A stretch of DNA of 64,000 nt from Sphingopyxis sp. H115 (lineage in GTDB: Bacteria; Pseudomonadota; Alphaproteobacteria; Sphingomonadales; Sphingomonadaceae). Position 1 is the first letter of the stretch; every line of letters starts with the position of its first letter. Shown piece after piece: positions 20,978 through 29,971 of the stretch. The DNA lies in contig NZ_LNSA01000017.1 in the NCBI RefSeq assembly GCF_001468465.1, positions 1-64,000 on the forward strand, in the 5' to 3' direction. Both the position numbers and the translations under genes were made by a program. The notes beneath the pieces are model-generated. The model saw nothing but the letters and a program-made list of their open reading frames with translations, was not told the origin of the DNA and ran no database searches.

Positions 20978-22384
20978 ATGGCCGAAGCCGACGTCGCCCC
21001 GGCGGTCGTTGCGGACCCGGATGCGGCGGACAAACCGGCGGCGCCGACCAGCCGCATTACCGGTTCGCTCGCGCGGCGCATGATAGCGATTGCGGCGCTG
21101 TGGATCTCGGTGCTGCTGATCGGCGGCGGCTTCGCCCTCGACCGGGTGCTGACCGGCGCGATCACGCGCAATTTCGATTCGAGCCTCGAATATGTGCTGA
21201 TCGCGATGATCCGCTCGTCGGAAATCGGCCCCGACGGCGAGGTACGGCTGATCGAACCGCTCGGCGACCAGCGTTTCCTCGAGCCCTACAGCGGCCTTTA
21301 CTGGCAGATCAGCGGCGGAACGCAGGAGCCCTATCGCTCGCGCTCGCTTTGGGAGCGGACGCTGAAGGCGCCGACGCCGCACATCGACGATCAGATCCAC
21401 ACCTATGACAGCACCCAGTTTCCCGACGAGGAATTGCGCGTGCTCGAACGCAACGTCATCCTGCCCGGCAGCAAGGTCAACTGGCGTTACCAGATCGCGC
21501 AATCGCGCGAGGCACTGGATATGCAGGTCGGAGCAGTCCGTTCCACGCTGATCCCCAGCCTTGCACTGCTCGGCCTCGGCCTCATCATCCTCGCTGCGCT
21601 CCAGACATTCTACGGCCTCTGGCCGCTGCGCCATATCCGCCGCGCGATCGCGGCGATGCGCGGGGGTCAGAACCGCCGCGTCGATGCGCCGCTGCCGCTC
21701 GAGGTGCAGCCGATGGTCGATGAGCTCAACGCGCTGCTCGCGCATAACGAAAAGCAGGCGGAAGAGGCGCGGCTCCATGCCGGCAATCTGGCGCATGCGC
21801 TGAAAACGCCGCTTACGGTGCTCGTCAACAGCGCGACAAGCTCCGATTCCGATCTCGCCGAAACCGTGCGGCGCGAGGCGGCGACGATGCAGCGGCAGGT
21901 CGACCACCACCTCGCCCGCGCGCGCGCCGTCGGCCGGCGCGGCGCGGCGCAGGCGCGCGCGGTCGTGTGGGACAGCGTCGGCAGCGTGTCGCGCGCGGTG
22001 GCCGCACTCTATCCCAACGTCCGTCTCGACGCGGACGGCGACAAGACGCTCGTCGCGCGGGTCGAGCGGCAGGACCTTGACGAGTTGATCGGCAATTTGC
22101 TTGAAAATGCCGCCAAATATGGCGGCGGCAGCGTCTTCGTCACCGTCCGGCAGAGCGGCGCGATGGCCGAGATTGTCGTCGAGGACGACGGTCCCGGTAT
22201 CTCGCCCGCCGATCGCGATCGCGTGATCGACCGCGGCGTCCGGCTCGACAGCGGCAAACCGGGAACCGGGCTGGGCCTCGCGATCGTGCGCGACGTCGCC
22301 GAAATTTACGGCGGCAGCGTCGCGCTCGAGGAGAGCGAGGACCTGGGCGGGCTGCTGGTGCGGCTGAGATTGCCCACGGGATAG
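20978..22384 (+). CDS. Sensor histidine kinase paired with the OmpR-type regulator
   Basis: A 468-residue inner-membrane kinase. It has TM1 at about 34-56, a periplasmic sensor domain of about 130 residues, TM2 at about 190-212, a HAMP-like linker, the phosphorylated H273 in NLAHALKTPLTVL, the N box around N377 (LIGNLLENAAKYGGG), and the G box DDGPGI at 403-408 with GTGLGLAIVRDVAE. The H-box with A-L-K-T-P is of the PhoQ-like type. The ATG at 20978 follows the regulator stop by one base, so the two are translationally coupled. Confidence 0.93.
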   Translation: MAEADVAPAVVADPDAADKPAAPTSRITGSLARRMIAIAALWISVLLIGGGFALDRVLTGAITRNFDSSLEYVLIAMIRSSEIGPDGEVRLIEPLGDQRFLEPYSGLYWQISGGTQEPYRSRSLWERTLKAPTPHIDDQIHTYDSTQFPDEELRVLERNVILPGSKVNWRYQIAQSREALDMQVGAVRSTLIPSLALLGLGLIILAALQTFYGLWPLRHIRRAIAAMRGGQNRRVDAPLPLEVQPMVDELNALLAHNEKQAEEARLHAGNLAHALKTPLTVLVNSATSSDSDLAETVRREAATMQRQVDHHLARARAVGRRGAAQARAVVWDSVGSVSRAVAALYPNVRLDADGDKTLVARVERQDLDELIGNLLENAAKYGGGSVFVTVRQSGAMAEIVVEDDGPGISPADRDRVIDRGVRLDSGKPGTGLGLAIVRDVAEIYGGSVALEESEDLGGLLVRLRLPTG

Positions 22385-22420
22385 CACAAGCTCTGCTTAG
22401 GGGTGGGGAGCGGACGTCAA

Positions 22421-22861
22421 TTAGACTTGGATAGAGCTGCCGATCTTCCCGTCTCCACCGGGCGCCCAAGTCCAGTTAGCGAGGACAGATTCCGGACCCC
22501 AGTGAAATTCGTCACCTCCGTCCATCCATATACAGAAGCGCTCGCCGCCATCGCGTGCAAGTGCCAATCCAATCAGCTTGCTCGAGGGGCTGCGTATGGC
22601 AAGCAACTCGTGGATTTCAGAATTTCTCAAAGTCTCATCGAGGCGTTCGGTAACGTCGAAGGTCGCTGTTCGACCGCATTCTTCGAAATTCATGGGCTCC
22701 TCAAGGGGAAGCCGATCAATGATTACACCCTCACCGTCACCCATTCGGGCCAGCCGGATCAAGGATCCGTCATCAAAATTCACAGCAAAGCGCAGCGGTT
22801 CTTCATAGTTCACACGTGCATCGAAGACATGCAACTCAGCTGATATGGAGACAATCCTCAT
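22421..22861 (-). CDS. Hypothetical protein, atypical composition
   Basis: A 146-residue acidic soluble protein, starting MRIVSISAELHVFDARVN and containing EEPMNFEECGRTATFDVTER and FCIWMDGGDEFHWGPESVLA. No signal peptide or membrane segment, and no family that I recognise; the small, acidic, beta-rich look recalls immunity-type proteins, but no toxin gene is adjacent. The start could also be six residues upstream at 22879. Its DNA is noticeably less GC-rich than the kinase before it and the ferredoxin after it, which suggests acquisition by transfer. Confidence 0.6.
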   Translation of the reverse strand: MRIVSISAELHVFDARVNYEEPLRFAVNFDDGSLIRLARMGDGEGVIIDRLPLEEPMNFEECGRTATFDVTERLDETLRNSEIHELLAIRSPSSKLIGLALARDGGERFCIWMDGGDEFHWGPESVLANWTWAPGGDGKIGSSIQV

Positions 22862-22910
22862 CGCGGCGTTTTGGGCCATAGGAGGGACGTACGCAATCCG
22901 TCGCTTGCGA

Positions 22911-23246
22911 TCACCGCGGTCCCTGCATATTGCGACTTTCGGATGGAATATGGACGGTCAGCCCGTCGAGGTCGGCCGTCAACACGATCTGGCACGATAG
23001 GCGGCTGGTACGGCGCACGCCCGCGGCAAGGTCGAGCATATCCTCTTCCATCTCGGTCGCGGGGGGCAAGCGCTCGAAATCCTCCTTCGTGACGATGACG
23101 TGACAGGTCGAGCAGGCCATCTGGCCCTCGCATGTCCCTTCGAGCGGCATCAGATGCGCCTGCGCGACATCGAGCAAGATGTCGCCCGCCTCCGCCTCGG
23201 CCTCGGTGCGGCCCTTGCCATCGGCGTGGATGAAGGTGACGCGCAA
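22911..23246 (-). CDS. 2Fe-2S ferredoxin (adrenodoxin type)
   Basis: A 111-residue electron carrier. The four cluster ligands are C39, C45, C48 (in CEGQMACSTC) and C85 (TSRLSCQIVL), with the adrenodoxin-type surroundings LLDVAQAHLMPLEGTC. Start: the TTG at 23246 directly follows the stop of the desulfurase gene, with GGAG eight bases upstream; no ATG gives a complete first strand. It is the second gene of a two-gene unit with the cysteine desulfurase, consistent with a role in Fe-S cluster assembly or in feeding electrons to an oxygenase or P450. Confidence 0.92.
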   Translation of the reverse strand: MRVTFIHADGKGRTEAEAEAGDILLDVAQAHLMPLEGTCEGQMACSTCHVIVTKEDFERLPPATEMEEDMLDLAAGVRRTSRLSCQIVLTADLDGLTVHIPSESRNMQGPR

Positions 23247-24338
23247 TCAATTCACTCCCTGAAGGCGAGCGGCATCCTTGATCGCGGTCAGCCCTTCGCG
23301 CAACTCCTGCTCGCTCGTATAACGCCCCCAGCCAAGCCGGATCGAGGCGCGCGCATCGGTCTCGCTGACGCCCATTGCGCGCAGGACGTGGCTGACCTTG
23401 CCCGAGCCGCTGCCGCAGGCGCTGCCGAGCGAAAAGGCGATTTCGCGCGCGTCGGACATCAGGCGGAGGCCGTTGACGCCCTCGCGGCGAACATTGAGAT
23501 TACCGTGGTATCGGGGGTTTTCGGCGCCGTTGAGCGTCCATTCGGGCAGCAGGTCGCGCGCGAGCGACCATAGGCGCTCGACATGGCTTGCGTCCGTGTC
23601 GAACCGCTCGGCGGCGAGTGCCGCGGCTGCGCCGAATCCGGCGCATAGCGCCGGTGAGACGGTGCCCGAGCGCATCCCCTGTTCCTGCGCGCCGCCGAAC
23701 ATCAGCGGCGGCAGGTCGATGCCGTCCTTCACCCACAGCGCCCCGATGCCCTTGGGCCCGTGAATCTTGTGTGCCGAGATCGCGACGAGGTCGGCGCCGT
23801 CGGGAATCGCGACGCGGCCATAGCCCTGCACCGCGTCGCAGAGCAGCAGGCTGTTTTTCGCATGAGCGGCATCGGCGAAATCGGCGACCGGCTGGATCGT
23901 CCCGACCTCGTTGTTCACCAGCATCGTCGCGATGATACCGTTTTCGGGTATCAGTTCGTCTTCAGGGGGCAGTGCCAGACCCTTTTCATCGACCGGCAGG
24001 ATCGCCGCGTTCAGCCGCTCGAGGCACTGCAGCGATGCGGCATGTTCGATGCTGAACCCCGCGACGCCGCCCGGCATAGCCTCGGCACCGCGCAGCAACG
24101 CCCAGTTCAGCGCCTCGGTCGCGCCCGAAGTGAAGAAGACCCGCCCCCCGGTGGGCAGCAGCGCCGCGACTTGATCGCGCGCCACTTCGACTGCGGCTGC
24201 GGCGGCACGCCCCGCCTTGTGCGCGCTCGACGGATTCGCAAAACCGTCCCCCTCCCCCGGGCCCTCGAACCAGCGCAGCATCGCCTCCCGCGCCTCCGGA
24301 GCCAGCGGCGTAGTGGCTTGGTAATCGAGGTAAATCAT
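23247..24338 (-). CDS. Cysteine desulfurase (NifS/IscS family)
   Basis: PLP enzyme that removes sulfur from cysteine for Fe-S clusters and thiolated tRNA. The 363-residue protein has the PLP lysine K191 in ISAHKIHGPKGIGAL, the N-terminal MIYLDYQATTPLAPEA, the SGATEALNWALLR motif, and the active cysteine C308 in SLGSACGSGSGKVSHVL. It is aligned with class I (NifS/IscS) rather than SufS. Its stop touches the start of the 2Fe-2S ferredoxin gene. No iscU, iscA or hscBA is nearby. A strong palindrome in its promoter region may link expression to iron. Confidence 0.93.
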   Translation of the reverse strand: MIYLDYQATTPLAPEAREAMLRWFEGPGEGDGFANPSSAHKAGRAAAAAVEVARDQVAALLPTGGRVFFTSGATEALNWALLRGAEAMPGGVAGFSIEHAASLQCLERLNAAILPVDEKGLALPPEDELIPENGIIATMLVNNEVGTIQPVADFADAAHAKNSLLLCDAVQGYGRVAIPDGADLVAISAHKIHGPKGIGALWVKDGIDLPPLMFGGAQEQGMRSGTVSPALCAGFGAAAALAAERFDTDASHVERLWSLARDLLPEWTLNGAENPRYHGNLNVRREGVNGLRLMSDAREIAFSLGSACGSGSGKVSHVLRAMGVSETDARASIRLGWGRYTSEQELREGLTAIKDAARLQGVN

Positions 24339-24356
24339 TCGCCGAAAATATCCTTG

Positions 24357-24373
24357 TTGCGAACGATTCGCAA
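24357..24373. promoter_or_regulatory. Fur-family-like palindromic operator
   Basis: TTGCGAACGATTCGCAA: arms TTGCGAA and TTCGCAA match perfectly around a 3-base centre. It lies 19 bases upstream of the desulfurase start and about 105 bases upstream of the divergent hydrolase start. In form it resembles the TGCAAAT-type boxes of alphaproteobacterial Fur/Irr/Mur regulators. The assignment is inferred. Confidence 0.5.
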
Positions 24374-24478
24374 AAGTTGCATGTTGAGACCTATTTTCTA
24401 TATAGGCGCCAATCCCGCTCCGCCACCCCGCCCTTCGGCGAATCACTGGCAAGCCCAAAACATATAGAAGGTGCGCCC

Positions 24479-25135
24479 ATGCCCGACGTCATTTTCCCCG
24501 GCCCCGAGGGCCGCATCGAAGGCCGTTTCTCGCCTCCGCCGCGCCCGCGCGCGCCGGTGGCTCTGATCCTCCACCCGCACCCGCAGGGCGGCGGTACGAT
24601 GAACGACCGCATCACGCAGGCGATGTACAAGAGCTTCGTCGCGCGCGGCTTCGCGGTGCTTCGCTTCAACTTCCGCGGCGTCGGCCGCAGCCAGGGCACG
24701 TTCGACAATGGTATCGGCGAACTGTCCGACGCCGCATCGGCGCTCGACTGGGTCCAGTCAATCCATCCCGAGGCGCAGACGACCTGGGTCGCGGGCTTCA
24801 GCTTCGGTGCGTGGATCGGCATGCAGCTTTTGATGCGACGCCCCGAAATCCGCGGCTTCCTGTCGGTCGCGCCGCCGGCGAACATGTACGACTTCAGCTT
24901 CCTCGCACCCTGCCCCTCGTCGGGCATCATCGTCGCGGGCGGCCAGGACGAGATCGTGCCGCCGAGCGCGGTTCAGAAGCTGGTCGATAAATTGCGCACG
25001 CAAAAGGGCATCACGATCCATCACGACGAGATCCCGCGCGCGAACCATTTCTTCGAGCATGAGCTCGACCAGCTGATGAAGTCGCTCGACAATTATCTGG
25101 ATATGCGGCTCGCGCCCGATTCGCCGATCCGTTGA
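24479..25135 (+). CDS. Alpha/beta hydrolase (dienelactone hydrolase-like)
   Basis: A 218-residue cytoplasmic hydrolase of the alpha/beta fold. It has the oxyanion segment LHPHPQGGGTMND, the strand-turn RGFAVLRFNFRGVGRSQG, the nucleophile S108 in AGFSFGAW, a C-terminal acid region (GGQDEIVPPSAV) and the catalytic His in RANHFFEHELD. The start at 24479 has AGAAGG upstream. Substrate unknown; this subgroup is conserved in alphaproteobacteria. It is divergent from the cysteine desulfurase and shares its promoter region. Confidence 0.85.
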   Translation: MPDVIFPGPEGRIEGRFSPPPRPRAPVALILHPHPQGGGTMNDRITQAMYKSFVARGFAVLRFNFRGVGRSQGTFDNGIGELSDAASALDWVQSIHPEAQTTWVAGFSFGAWIGMQLLMRRPEIRGFLSVAPPANMYDFSFLAPCPSSGIIVAGGQDEIVPPSAVQKLVDKLRTQKGITIHHDEIPRANHFFEHELDQLMKSLDNYLDMRLAPDSPIR

Positions 25136-25140
25136 CGAAC

Positions 25141-25276
25141 GCTCCTCCCTGTGCCGAAGGCATGGGGAGGTGGCAGCGGCATAGCGGCTGACGGAGGGGC
25201 GAATGGCGCGACGTCGCGGCCCCTCCACCACCGCTTCGCGGCGGTCCCCCTCCCACCGCTTCGCGGCAGGGAGGAT
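25141..25276. repeat. Dispersed GC-rich repeat (GGGGAGGTGGCAGCGGC type)
   Basis: An extragenic element with CTCCTCCCTGTGCC at the left and the complement-like GGCAGGGAGGA at the right, and internal GGGGAGGTGGCAG, TGACGGAGGGGC and GGCCCCTCCACC that pair with each other. Sequences of this kind are common between genes in sphingomonads. It fills the gap between the converging hydrolase and small membrane protein genes, where it could end transcription. Confidence 0.65.
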
Positions 25277-25282
25277 CATTTA

Positions 25283-25447
25283 TTATTTCACCGGCACCAG
25301 CCAGATCGCGACATTAGCGAACATCACCAGCGCCGCGACCAGCATCAGCAACGCGCGGCGCCGGTCACCCTTGCGAAAGACGAGGACGGCGCCGCCGGTC
25401 ATCAGCACGCCGGTCAGCATCAGGATCGAGAGGATCGTGTCGGACAT
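25283..25447 (-). CDS. Small membrane protein of 54 residues
   Basis: The frame encodes MSDTILSILMLTGVLMTGGA, then VLVFRKGDRRRALLMLVAAL and VMFANVAIWLVPVK: two hydrophobic segments (about 5-24 and 33-52) joined by a basic loop. Membrane topology, with the charged RKGDRRR loop expected in the cytoplasm, supports a real gene. It ends just beside the repeat element and is divergent from rpiB. The ribosome binding site is weak. Function unknown. Confidence 0.6.
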   Translation of the reverse strand: MSDTILSILMLTGVLMTGGAVLVFRKGDRRRALLMLVAALVMFANVAIWLVPVK

Positions 25448-25559
25448 GGCCGGCTTTTATCGGCGCGGTCACAAATTTGCCACCTCGCTTATGGCAAAGT
25501 CCGGCGCCTTCGCCTAAAGCGCGCTCATCGATTCCCTTAGACACCGCGGGAGCCGCACC

Positions 25560-26012
25560 ATGCGCATCGCCATCGCCTCCGACCACGCCGCTTACGAGCT
25601 CAAGGCCTTGCTTGCCGTCTGGCTGCGCGAGAAGGGCCACGAGGTCGAGGACCTCGGCACCAACGGCCCCGAAAGCGTCGATTATCCCGACTATGGATAC
25701 AAGCTGGGCGAGGCGATCGCCGACGGCCGCGCGGAACGCGGCGTTGCTCTCTGCGGCTCGGGCATTGGTATTTCGATTTCGGTCAACCGGAACCCCGCCG
25801 CACGCTGCGCGCTGGTGTCGGAACCGCTGTCGGCGAAGCTGTCGCGCGAGCATAATGACGCCAACGTCATTGCGATGGGCGCGCGTCTGACCGGCATCGA
25901 TATGGCAAAGGCCTGCCTCGACGCCTTCCTGACCACCCAATTCGCCGGCGACCGCCACGCGCGCCGCGTCGACAAGCTTTCCAATCCGCCCCAACTGGAG
26001 ACGAGCCGATGA
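25560..26012 (+). CDS. rpiB: Ribose 5-phosphate isomerase B
   Basis: Interconverts ribose 5-phosphate and ribulose 5-phosphate in the pentose phosphate pathway. The 150-residue protein has the N-terminal [13 protein letters not shown] (D8, H9), the catalytic C65 in [11 protein letters not shown] and H98 in [15 protein letters not shown]. Length is normal. It overlaps glyA by four bases (ATGA) and so is translationally coupled to it; the rpiB-glyA-nrdR order is common in alphaproteobacteria. Confidence 0.95.
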   Translation: MRIAIASDHAAYELKALLAVWLREKGHEVEDLGTNGPESVDYPDYGYKLGEAIADGRAERGVALCGSGIGISISVNRNPAARCALVSEPLSAKLSREHNDANVIAMGARLTGIDMAKACLDAFLTTQFAGDRHARRVDKLSNPPQLETSR

Positions 26013-27316
26013 CCACAGAGACCCTCGACAAGCCCATCAAATCGGCCGGCTATTTCACCGACGGCGTCGGCACGGTCGACCCTGCGGTTGCGGCGGCGAT
26101 GAAGCATGAGCTCGAACGCGAGCAATATCAGATCGAGCTGATCGCGTCGGAGAATATCGTCTCGAAGGCGGTACTCGAAGCGCAAGGCAGCGTGTTCACC
26201 AACAAATATGCCGAAGGTTATCCGGGCCGCCGCTATTATCAGGGCTGCGCCCCGTCGGACGAGGTCGAGCAGCTCGCGATCGACCGCGCCAAGCAGCTCT
26301 TCGATTGCGGCTTCGCCAACGTCCAGCCGCATTCGGGCGCACAGGCGAACGGCGCCGTGATGCTCGCGCTGACCAAGCCCGGCGCGACGATCCTCGGCAT
26401 GAGTCTTGACGCCGGCGGCCACCTGACCCACGGCGCGGCGCCCGCGATGTCGGGCAAATGGTTCAACGCGGTGCAATATGGCGTGCGCGCCGACGATCAT
26501 CTGGTCGATTTCGACCAGGTCGAGGCGCTGGCGAAGGAACATCGCCCGTCCCTCATCATCGCGGGGGGCTCGGCCTATCCGCGCACGCTCGATTTCGCCC
26601 GATTCCGCGCCATCGCCGACAATGTGGGCGCGCTGCTGATGGTCGACATGGCGCATTTCGCCGGCCTCGTCGCCGGCGGCGCGCATCCCTCGCCGATGGA
26701 ACATGCGCATGTCGTTACCACCACGACGCACAAGACGCTGCGCGGTCCGCGCGGTGGCATGATCTTGACCAATGACGAAGCGATCGCCAAGCGGATCAAT
26801 TCGGCGGTCTTCCCGGGTTTGCAGGGCGGCCCGCTGATGCACGTCATCGCGGCGAAAGCAGTGGCGTTTGGCGAAGCGCTGCGCCCCGAATTCAAGGACT
26901 ATGCAAAGGCGACGATCGCCAACGCGCAGGCGCTCGCCAACCGCCTCAAAGCGCGCGGCGCCGACGTCGTCGCGGGCGGCACCGACACACATCTCGCGCT
27001 GATCGACTTGCGCCCGCTCGGCATCACGGGCCGCGACGCCGACGAGGCGCTCGAACGTAGCGCGATCACCTGCAACAAGAATGGCGTTCCCTTCGACCCG
27101 CTTCCCCCGGTCAAGACCAGCGGTATCCGCGTCGGTTCGCCCGCAGGCACGACGCGCGGCTTCGGGATCGCCGAGTTCGAGGAGATCGGCGATATGGTCG
27201 CCGACGTGCTCGAAGCGCTGCGCGACAAGGGCGAGCATGGCGACGCCGACGTCGAAGCGAACGTCCGCGGCCGCGTGCGCGCGCTGTGCGAGCGCTTTCC
27301 CATCTATCAGGGATAA
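26009..27316 (+). CDS. glyA: Serine hydroxymethyltransferase
   Basis: PLP enzyme that interconverts serine and glycine while loading one-carbon units on tetrahydrofolate. The 435-residue protein contains [49 protein letters not shown] and the PLP-lysine motif [17 protein letters not shown], all diagnostic. Second gene in the run rpiB-glyA-membrane protein-nrdR-methyltransferase, whose genes overlap or nearly touch. No glycine riboswitch is visible upstream of rpiB. Confidence 0.97.
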   Translation: MTTETLDKPIKSAGYFTDGVGTVDPAVAAAMKHELEREQYQIELIASENIVSKAVLEAQGSVFTNKYAEGYPGRRYYQGCAPSDEVEQLAIDRAKQLFDCGFANVQPHSGAQANGAVMLALTKPGATILGMSLDAGGHLTHGAAPAMSGKWFNAVQYGVRADDHLVDFDQVEALAKEHRPSLIIAGGSAYPRTLDFARFRAIADNVGALLMVDMAHFAGLVAGGAHPSPMEHAHVVTTTTHKTLRGPRGGMILTNDEAIAKRINSAVFPGLQGGPLMHVIAAKAVAFGEALRPEFKDYAKATIANAQALANRLKARGADVVAGGTDTHLALIDLRPLGITGRDADEALERSAITCNKNGVPFDPLPPVKTSGIRVGSPAGTTRGFGIAEFEEIGDMVADVLEALRDKGEHGDADVEANVRGRVRALCERFPIYQG

Positions 27317-27320
27317 AGCT

Positions 27321-27539
27321 ATGGCGCGGCAGCACCCCGAGGAACCGACGCTGGTTGAAGTCACCATCGAAGAGGTCAAGGCGATGGGCAAGCAGGGGAT
27401 GGCGCATCCCTCGACCCGCCCGGTGCTGATCGGCGGCGGCATCGGGGCTGCGGTCGGGTTGCTGCTCGACGCGATCAGCTGGCCGGTCGGCCTGTTCGGC
27501 GGCGCGCTGATCGCGCTCCTCATGCGGGTGAAACGCTAG
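27321..27539 (+). CDS. Small membrane protein in the glyA-nrdR operon
   Basis: A 72-residue protein with a soluble N-terminus (EEPTLVEVTIEEVKAMGKQG) and a C-terminal pair of hydrophobic stretches PVLIGGGIGAAVGLLLDAI and GLFGGALIALLMRV, probably a hairpin in the inner membrane. It starts four bases after glyA and ends three bases before nrdR, so it belongs to the operon. No family recognised. The gene is real by position and composition, its role unknown. Confidence 0.7.
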   Translation: MARQHPEEPTLVEVTIEEVKAMGKQGMAHPSTRPVLIGGGIGAAVGLLLDAISWPVGLFGGALIALLMRVKR

Positions 27540-27542
27540 CCC

Positions 27543-28010
27543 ATGCGCTGCCCCTATTGCGGACATGAAGACAGCCAGGTGAAGGACAGCCGTCCGACCG
27601 AGGATGGCGCCGCGATTCGCCGCCGGCGCCAGTGCGAGGATTGCGGCGCGCGCTTCACGACCTTCGAGCGCATCCAGCTGCGCGAAGTCGCGGTGCTCAA
27701 GACGGGCGGGACGCGTGAGCCCTTCGACCGCGAAAAATTGATGCGCAGCGTCCAGATCGCGTGCCGCAAGCGCCCGATCGACGGCGCGCGGATCGAGCGG
27801 CTGGTGTCGGGCATCCAGCGCCAGCTCGAAACCTCGGGCGATAACGAAGTCCAGGCGCAGCAAATCGGCGCGATGGTGATGGAAGCACTCAAGGGCTTCG
27901 ACAATGTCGCCTATATCCGATTTGCCAGCGTCTATCGCGATTTCACCGAAGCCAAGGATTTCGAGGAATTTGCCTCGACAATCACCGAGGCCGCGCGGCC
28001 GAGCAAATGA
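27543..28010 (+). CDS. nrdR: Transcriptional repressor NrdR
   Basis: Repressor of ribonucleotide reductase genes that senses ATP/dATP. The 155-residue protein has the zinc ribbon C3, C6, C31 and C34 ([29 protein letters not shown]) followed by the ATP-cone domain from about residue 50 ([18 protein letters not shown]). The start is given by the zinc ribbon. It overlaps the next gene by four bases (ATGA). The nrd genes it would control are not in the window. Confidence 0.97.
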   Translation: MRCPYCGHEDSQVKDSRPTEDGAAIRRRRQCEDCGARFTTFERIQLREVAVLKTGGTREPFDREKLMRSVQIACRKRPIDGARIERLVSGIQRQLETSGDNEVQAQQIGAMVMEALKGFDNVAYIRFASVYRDFTEAKDFEEFASTITEAARPSK

Positions 28011-28759
28011 CCGCGGCATCCCCGCCCCCCGTCATCGTTCTGGTCCGTCCGCAGCTTGGTGAAAATATCGGCAAGGCGGCGCGTGCGATGCTCAATTTCG
28101 GGCTGACCGAACTCCGTCTCGTCGCCCCGCGCGACGGCTGGCCAAACCCCGACGCGGGTCCGGCGGCGTCGGGCGCCGATATCGTGCTGGCGGACGCGCG
28201 CGTGTTCGACACGCTCGCCGACGCCGTCGCCGACTGCACGACTATCTATGCGACAACCGTGCGCAAGCGCGGCGTGACCAAGCCGGTTTTGACGCCCGAG
28301 GCCGCGGCGCGCGAAGTTCATGCGAGCGCCGGCCGCTCGGTCTATGTTTTCGGCGCCGAACGGTCGGGGCTGGATACCGACGATGTCGCGCTGGCGCACA
28401 AGATCGTGACGGTGCCGATCAATCCTCAATTCGCCTCGCTAAACCTCGCTCAGGCGGTGATCCTGCTCGCCTATGAATGGTCGAAGCTCGTTCCGAGCGG
28501 GGTCGATGGGGGTGTGACGCTGGCCAGCCCGCCCACGGTCGAGCTCGATCCGCCCGCGCCGCACGGCGAACTTGAAGGCCTGATCGACCATCTCGTTCGC
28601 GATCTCGACACCGCGGGCTATTTCTTTCCGCCCGACCGCCGGACGATGACGCTTCGCACGCTGCGCACCGCGCTGACCAAGACAGGTTGGTCCTACAATG
28701 ATATCCGGATGATGCGCGGCATCATAACCGCGCTCGGACGGACTCCGAGATCGCGATAG
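28007..28759 (+). CDS. TrmJ-like tRNA/rRNA 2'-O-methyltransferase (SPOUT family)
   Basis: A 250-residue RNA methyltransferase of the SpoU/TrmH fold, most like TrmJ, which methylates the ribose of nucleotide 32 in tRNA. It has [20 protein letters not shown] at the start, [17 protein letters not shown], the knot motifs [14 protein letters not shown] and the last motif [17 protein letters not shown]. It overlaps nrdR by four bases and converges with the second chorismate mutase gene eight bases on. Confidence 0.88.
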   Translation: MTAASPPPVIVLVRPQLGENIGKAARAMLNFGLTELRLVAPRDGWPNPDAGPAASGADIVLADARVFDTLADAVADCTTIYATTVRKRGVTKPVLTPEAAAREVHASAGRSVYVFGAERSGLDTDDVALAHKIVTVPINPQFASLNLAQAVILLAYEWSKLVPSGVDGGVTLASPPTVELDPPAPHGELEGLIDHLVRDLDTAGYFFPPDRRTMTLRTLRTALTKTGWSYNDIRMMRGIITALGRTPRSR

Positions 28760-28767
28760 GCGAGCGC

Positions 28768-29082
28768 TCAGCCGGCGGCGCGCAACCGGTCCCAGCGGAC
28801 GGTTTCATAGGCGATCGATTGTTCGACCAGCTCGTTCCACACCGCGCGCACTCGATCGGGCTCCAGCCCGGCGGCGGCGGCTTCGCGGCCAACATTGTCG
28901 AGCACCTCGGCCTTGCGGGCCTCGTCGCGGACCGCGGTCCGCTCGGCCTTGATACGCGCCGCCGCGTCCATATAGCCAAAGCGGCGGACGAGCAGTGCGA
29001 CGAGCTCGCGGTCGACCTGATCGACCCCGGCGCGCACTTCGGTCATGGTTTCGCACTGTTCGGGAAGTTTGGCGGACGTCAT
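28768..29082 (-). CDS. Chorismate mutase, AroQ type (copy 2)
   Basis: A 104-residue helical protein. Helix 1 reads [20 protein letters not shown] with the RF-Y segment, then [20 protein letters not shown] and a C-terminal helix with [14 protein letters not shown]. That pattern fits the PchB-like subgroup of AroQ chorismate mutases or isochorismate pyruvate lyases. The start at 29082 is the most likely; ATG at 29046 would remove 12 residues and still leave a complete fold. It is a single - strand gene divergent from rpsD. Its partner role beside the other mutase at 12.6 kb is unclear. Confidence 0.82.
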   Translation of the reverse strand: MTSAKLPEQCETMTEVRAGVDQVDRELVALLVRRFGYMDAAARIKAERTAVRDEARKAEVLDNVGREAAAAGLEPDRVRAVWNELVEQSIAYETVRWDRLRAAG

Positions 29083-29284
29083 GCGCGCTGCCTTTAACGG
29101 CTTTTTCCATTCTGTCGAGCCGCGGCTGGCGCGCTTGACTTTCTCCGCATCGCCGTCTAACCGCGCGCCTTCGCAATGGACCCCGCACCCCGGTGAAGCG
29201 GCGGTCGCATATGGCATCTCGTCCATATGGTGCGACCCGGGACCCGCCGAAATCCTTCGGCACACAGCAAATTGGAGACGACAT

Positions 29285-29896
29285 ATGTCGAAGCGCCAGA
29301 GCGCCAAGTATAAACTCGACCGCCGGATGGGCGAAAACATCTGGGGTCGCCCGAAGAGCCCGGTCAACCGCCGCGAATATGGCCCCGGCCAGCACGGCCA
29401 GCGCCGCAAGGGCAAGATGTCGGACTTCGGCATCCAGCTCCGCGCGAAGCAGAAGCTGAAGGGCTATTACGGCGACATCACCGAAAAGCAGTTCAAGAAG
29501 AACTATTTCGAAGCGTCGCGCATGAAGGGCGACACCGGCCAGAACCTGATTGGCCTGCTCGAGCGCCGCCTCGACGCGGTCGTGTATCGTTCGAAGTTCA
29601 CCCCGACGATCTTCTCGGCACGCCAGCTTGTCAGCCACGGCCACGTCTATGTGAACGGCGTGAAGTGCAACGTCGCGAGCCGCCTTGTGAAGCCGGGCGA
29701 CGAAATCACTCTCGGCAAGAAGGCGCAGGAAATGGCGCTGGTCGCCGAAGCGCAGAGCCTGCCCGAGCGCGACCTGCCCGAATATCTGGCGGTCGACGGC
29801 ACCAAGACGACCTATGTCCGCGTGCCCACGCTCGACGAAGTGCCCTATCCGGTGAAGATGGAACCGAATCTGGTCGTCGAATTCTATTCGCGCTGA
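29285..29896 (+). CDS. rpsD: 30S ribosomal protein S4
   Basis: Primary rRNA-binding protein of the small subunit and often a translational regulator. The 203-residue protein begins [20 protein letters not shown], has [31 protein letters not shown] and the S4 RNA-binding domain [20 protein letters not shown], and ends VEFYSR. It stands alone, outside the main ribosomal operons as in many alphaproteobacteria. A TTGACT at 29135 may be part of its promoter, but the spacing to a TCTAAC is only 15 bases. A terminator follows. Confidence 0.97.
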   Translation: MSKRQSAKYKLDRRMGENIWGRPKSPVNRREYGPGQHGQRRKGKMSDFGIQLRAKQKLKGYYGDITEKQFKKNYFEASRMKGDTGQNLIGLLERRLDAVVYRSKFTPTIFSARQLVSHGHVYVNGVKCNVASRLVKPGDEITLGKKAQEMALVAEAQSLPERDLPEYLAVDGTKTTYVRVPTLDEVPYPVKMEPNLVVEFYSR

Positions 29897-29922
29897 TCCG
29901 GCGGCTCACCCGCACGAAATCA

Positions 29923-29956
29923 AAGGGGCGGTCCGGCGACGGGCCGCCCCTTTTGT
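29923..29956 (+). terminator. Rho-independent terminator after rpsD
   Basis: AAAGGGGCGGTCC at 29922-29934 pairs with GGGCCGCCCCTTTT at 29941-29954 in a strong GC stem with A/T flanks, so it can end transcription from either side; the S9 peptidase gene converges on it from the right. Confidence 0.88.
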
Positions 29957-29971
29957 TTCAAGGTCAGGCCC

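Noticed and set aside
25136..25560. Glycine or other riboswitch before rpiB-glyA
   Set aside because: The gap holds a dispersed repeat and a small membrane protein gene on the other strand; no conserved riboswitch core is visible.
25691..27523. 610-residue - strand frame opposite rpiB and glyA
   Set aside because: Antisense to two well-known genes with His/Arg-rich low-complexity content; a GC shadow.
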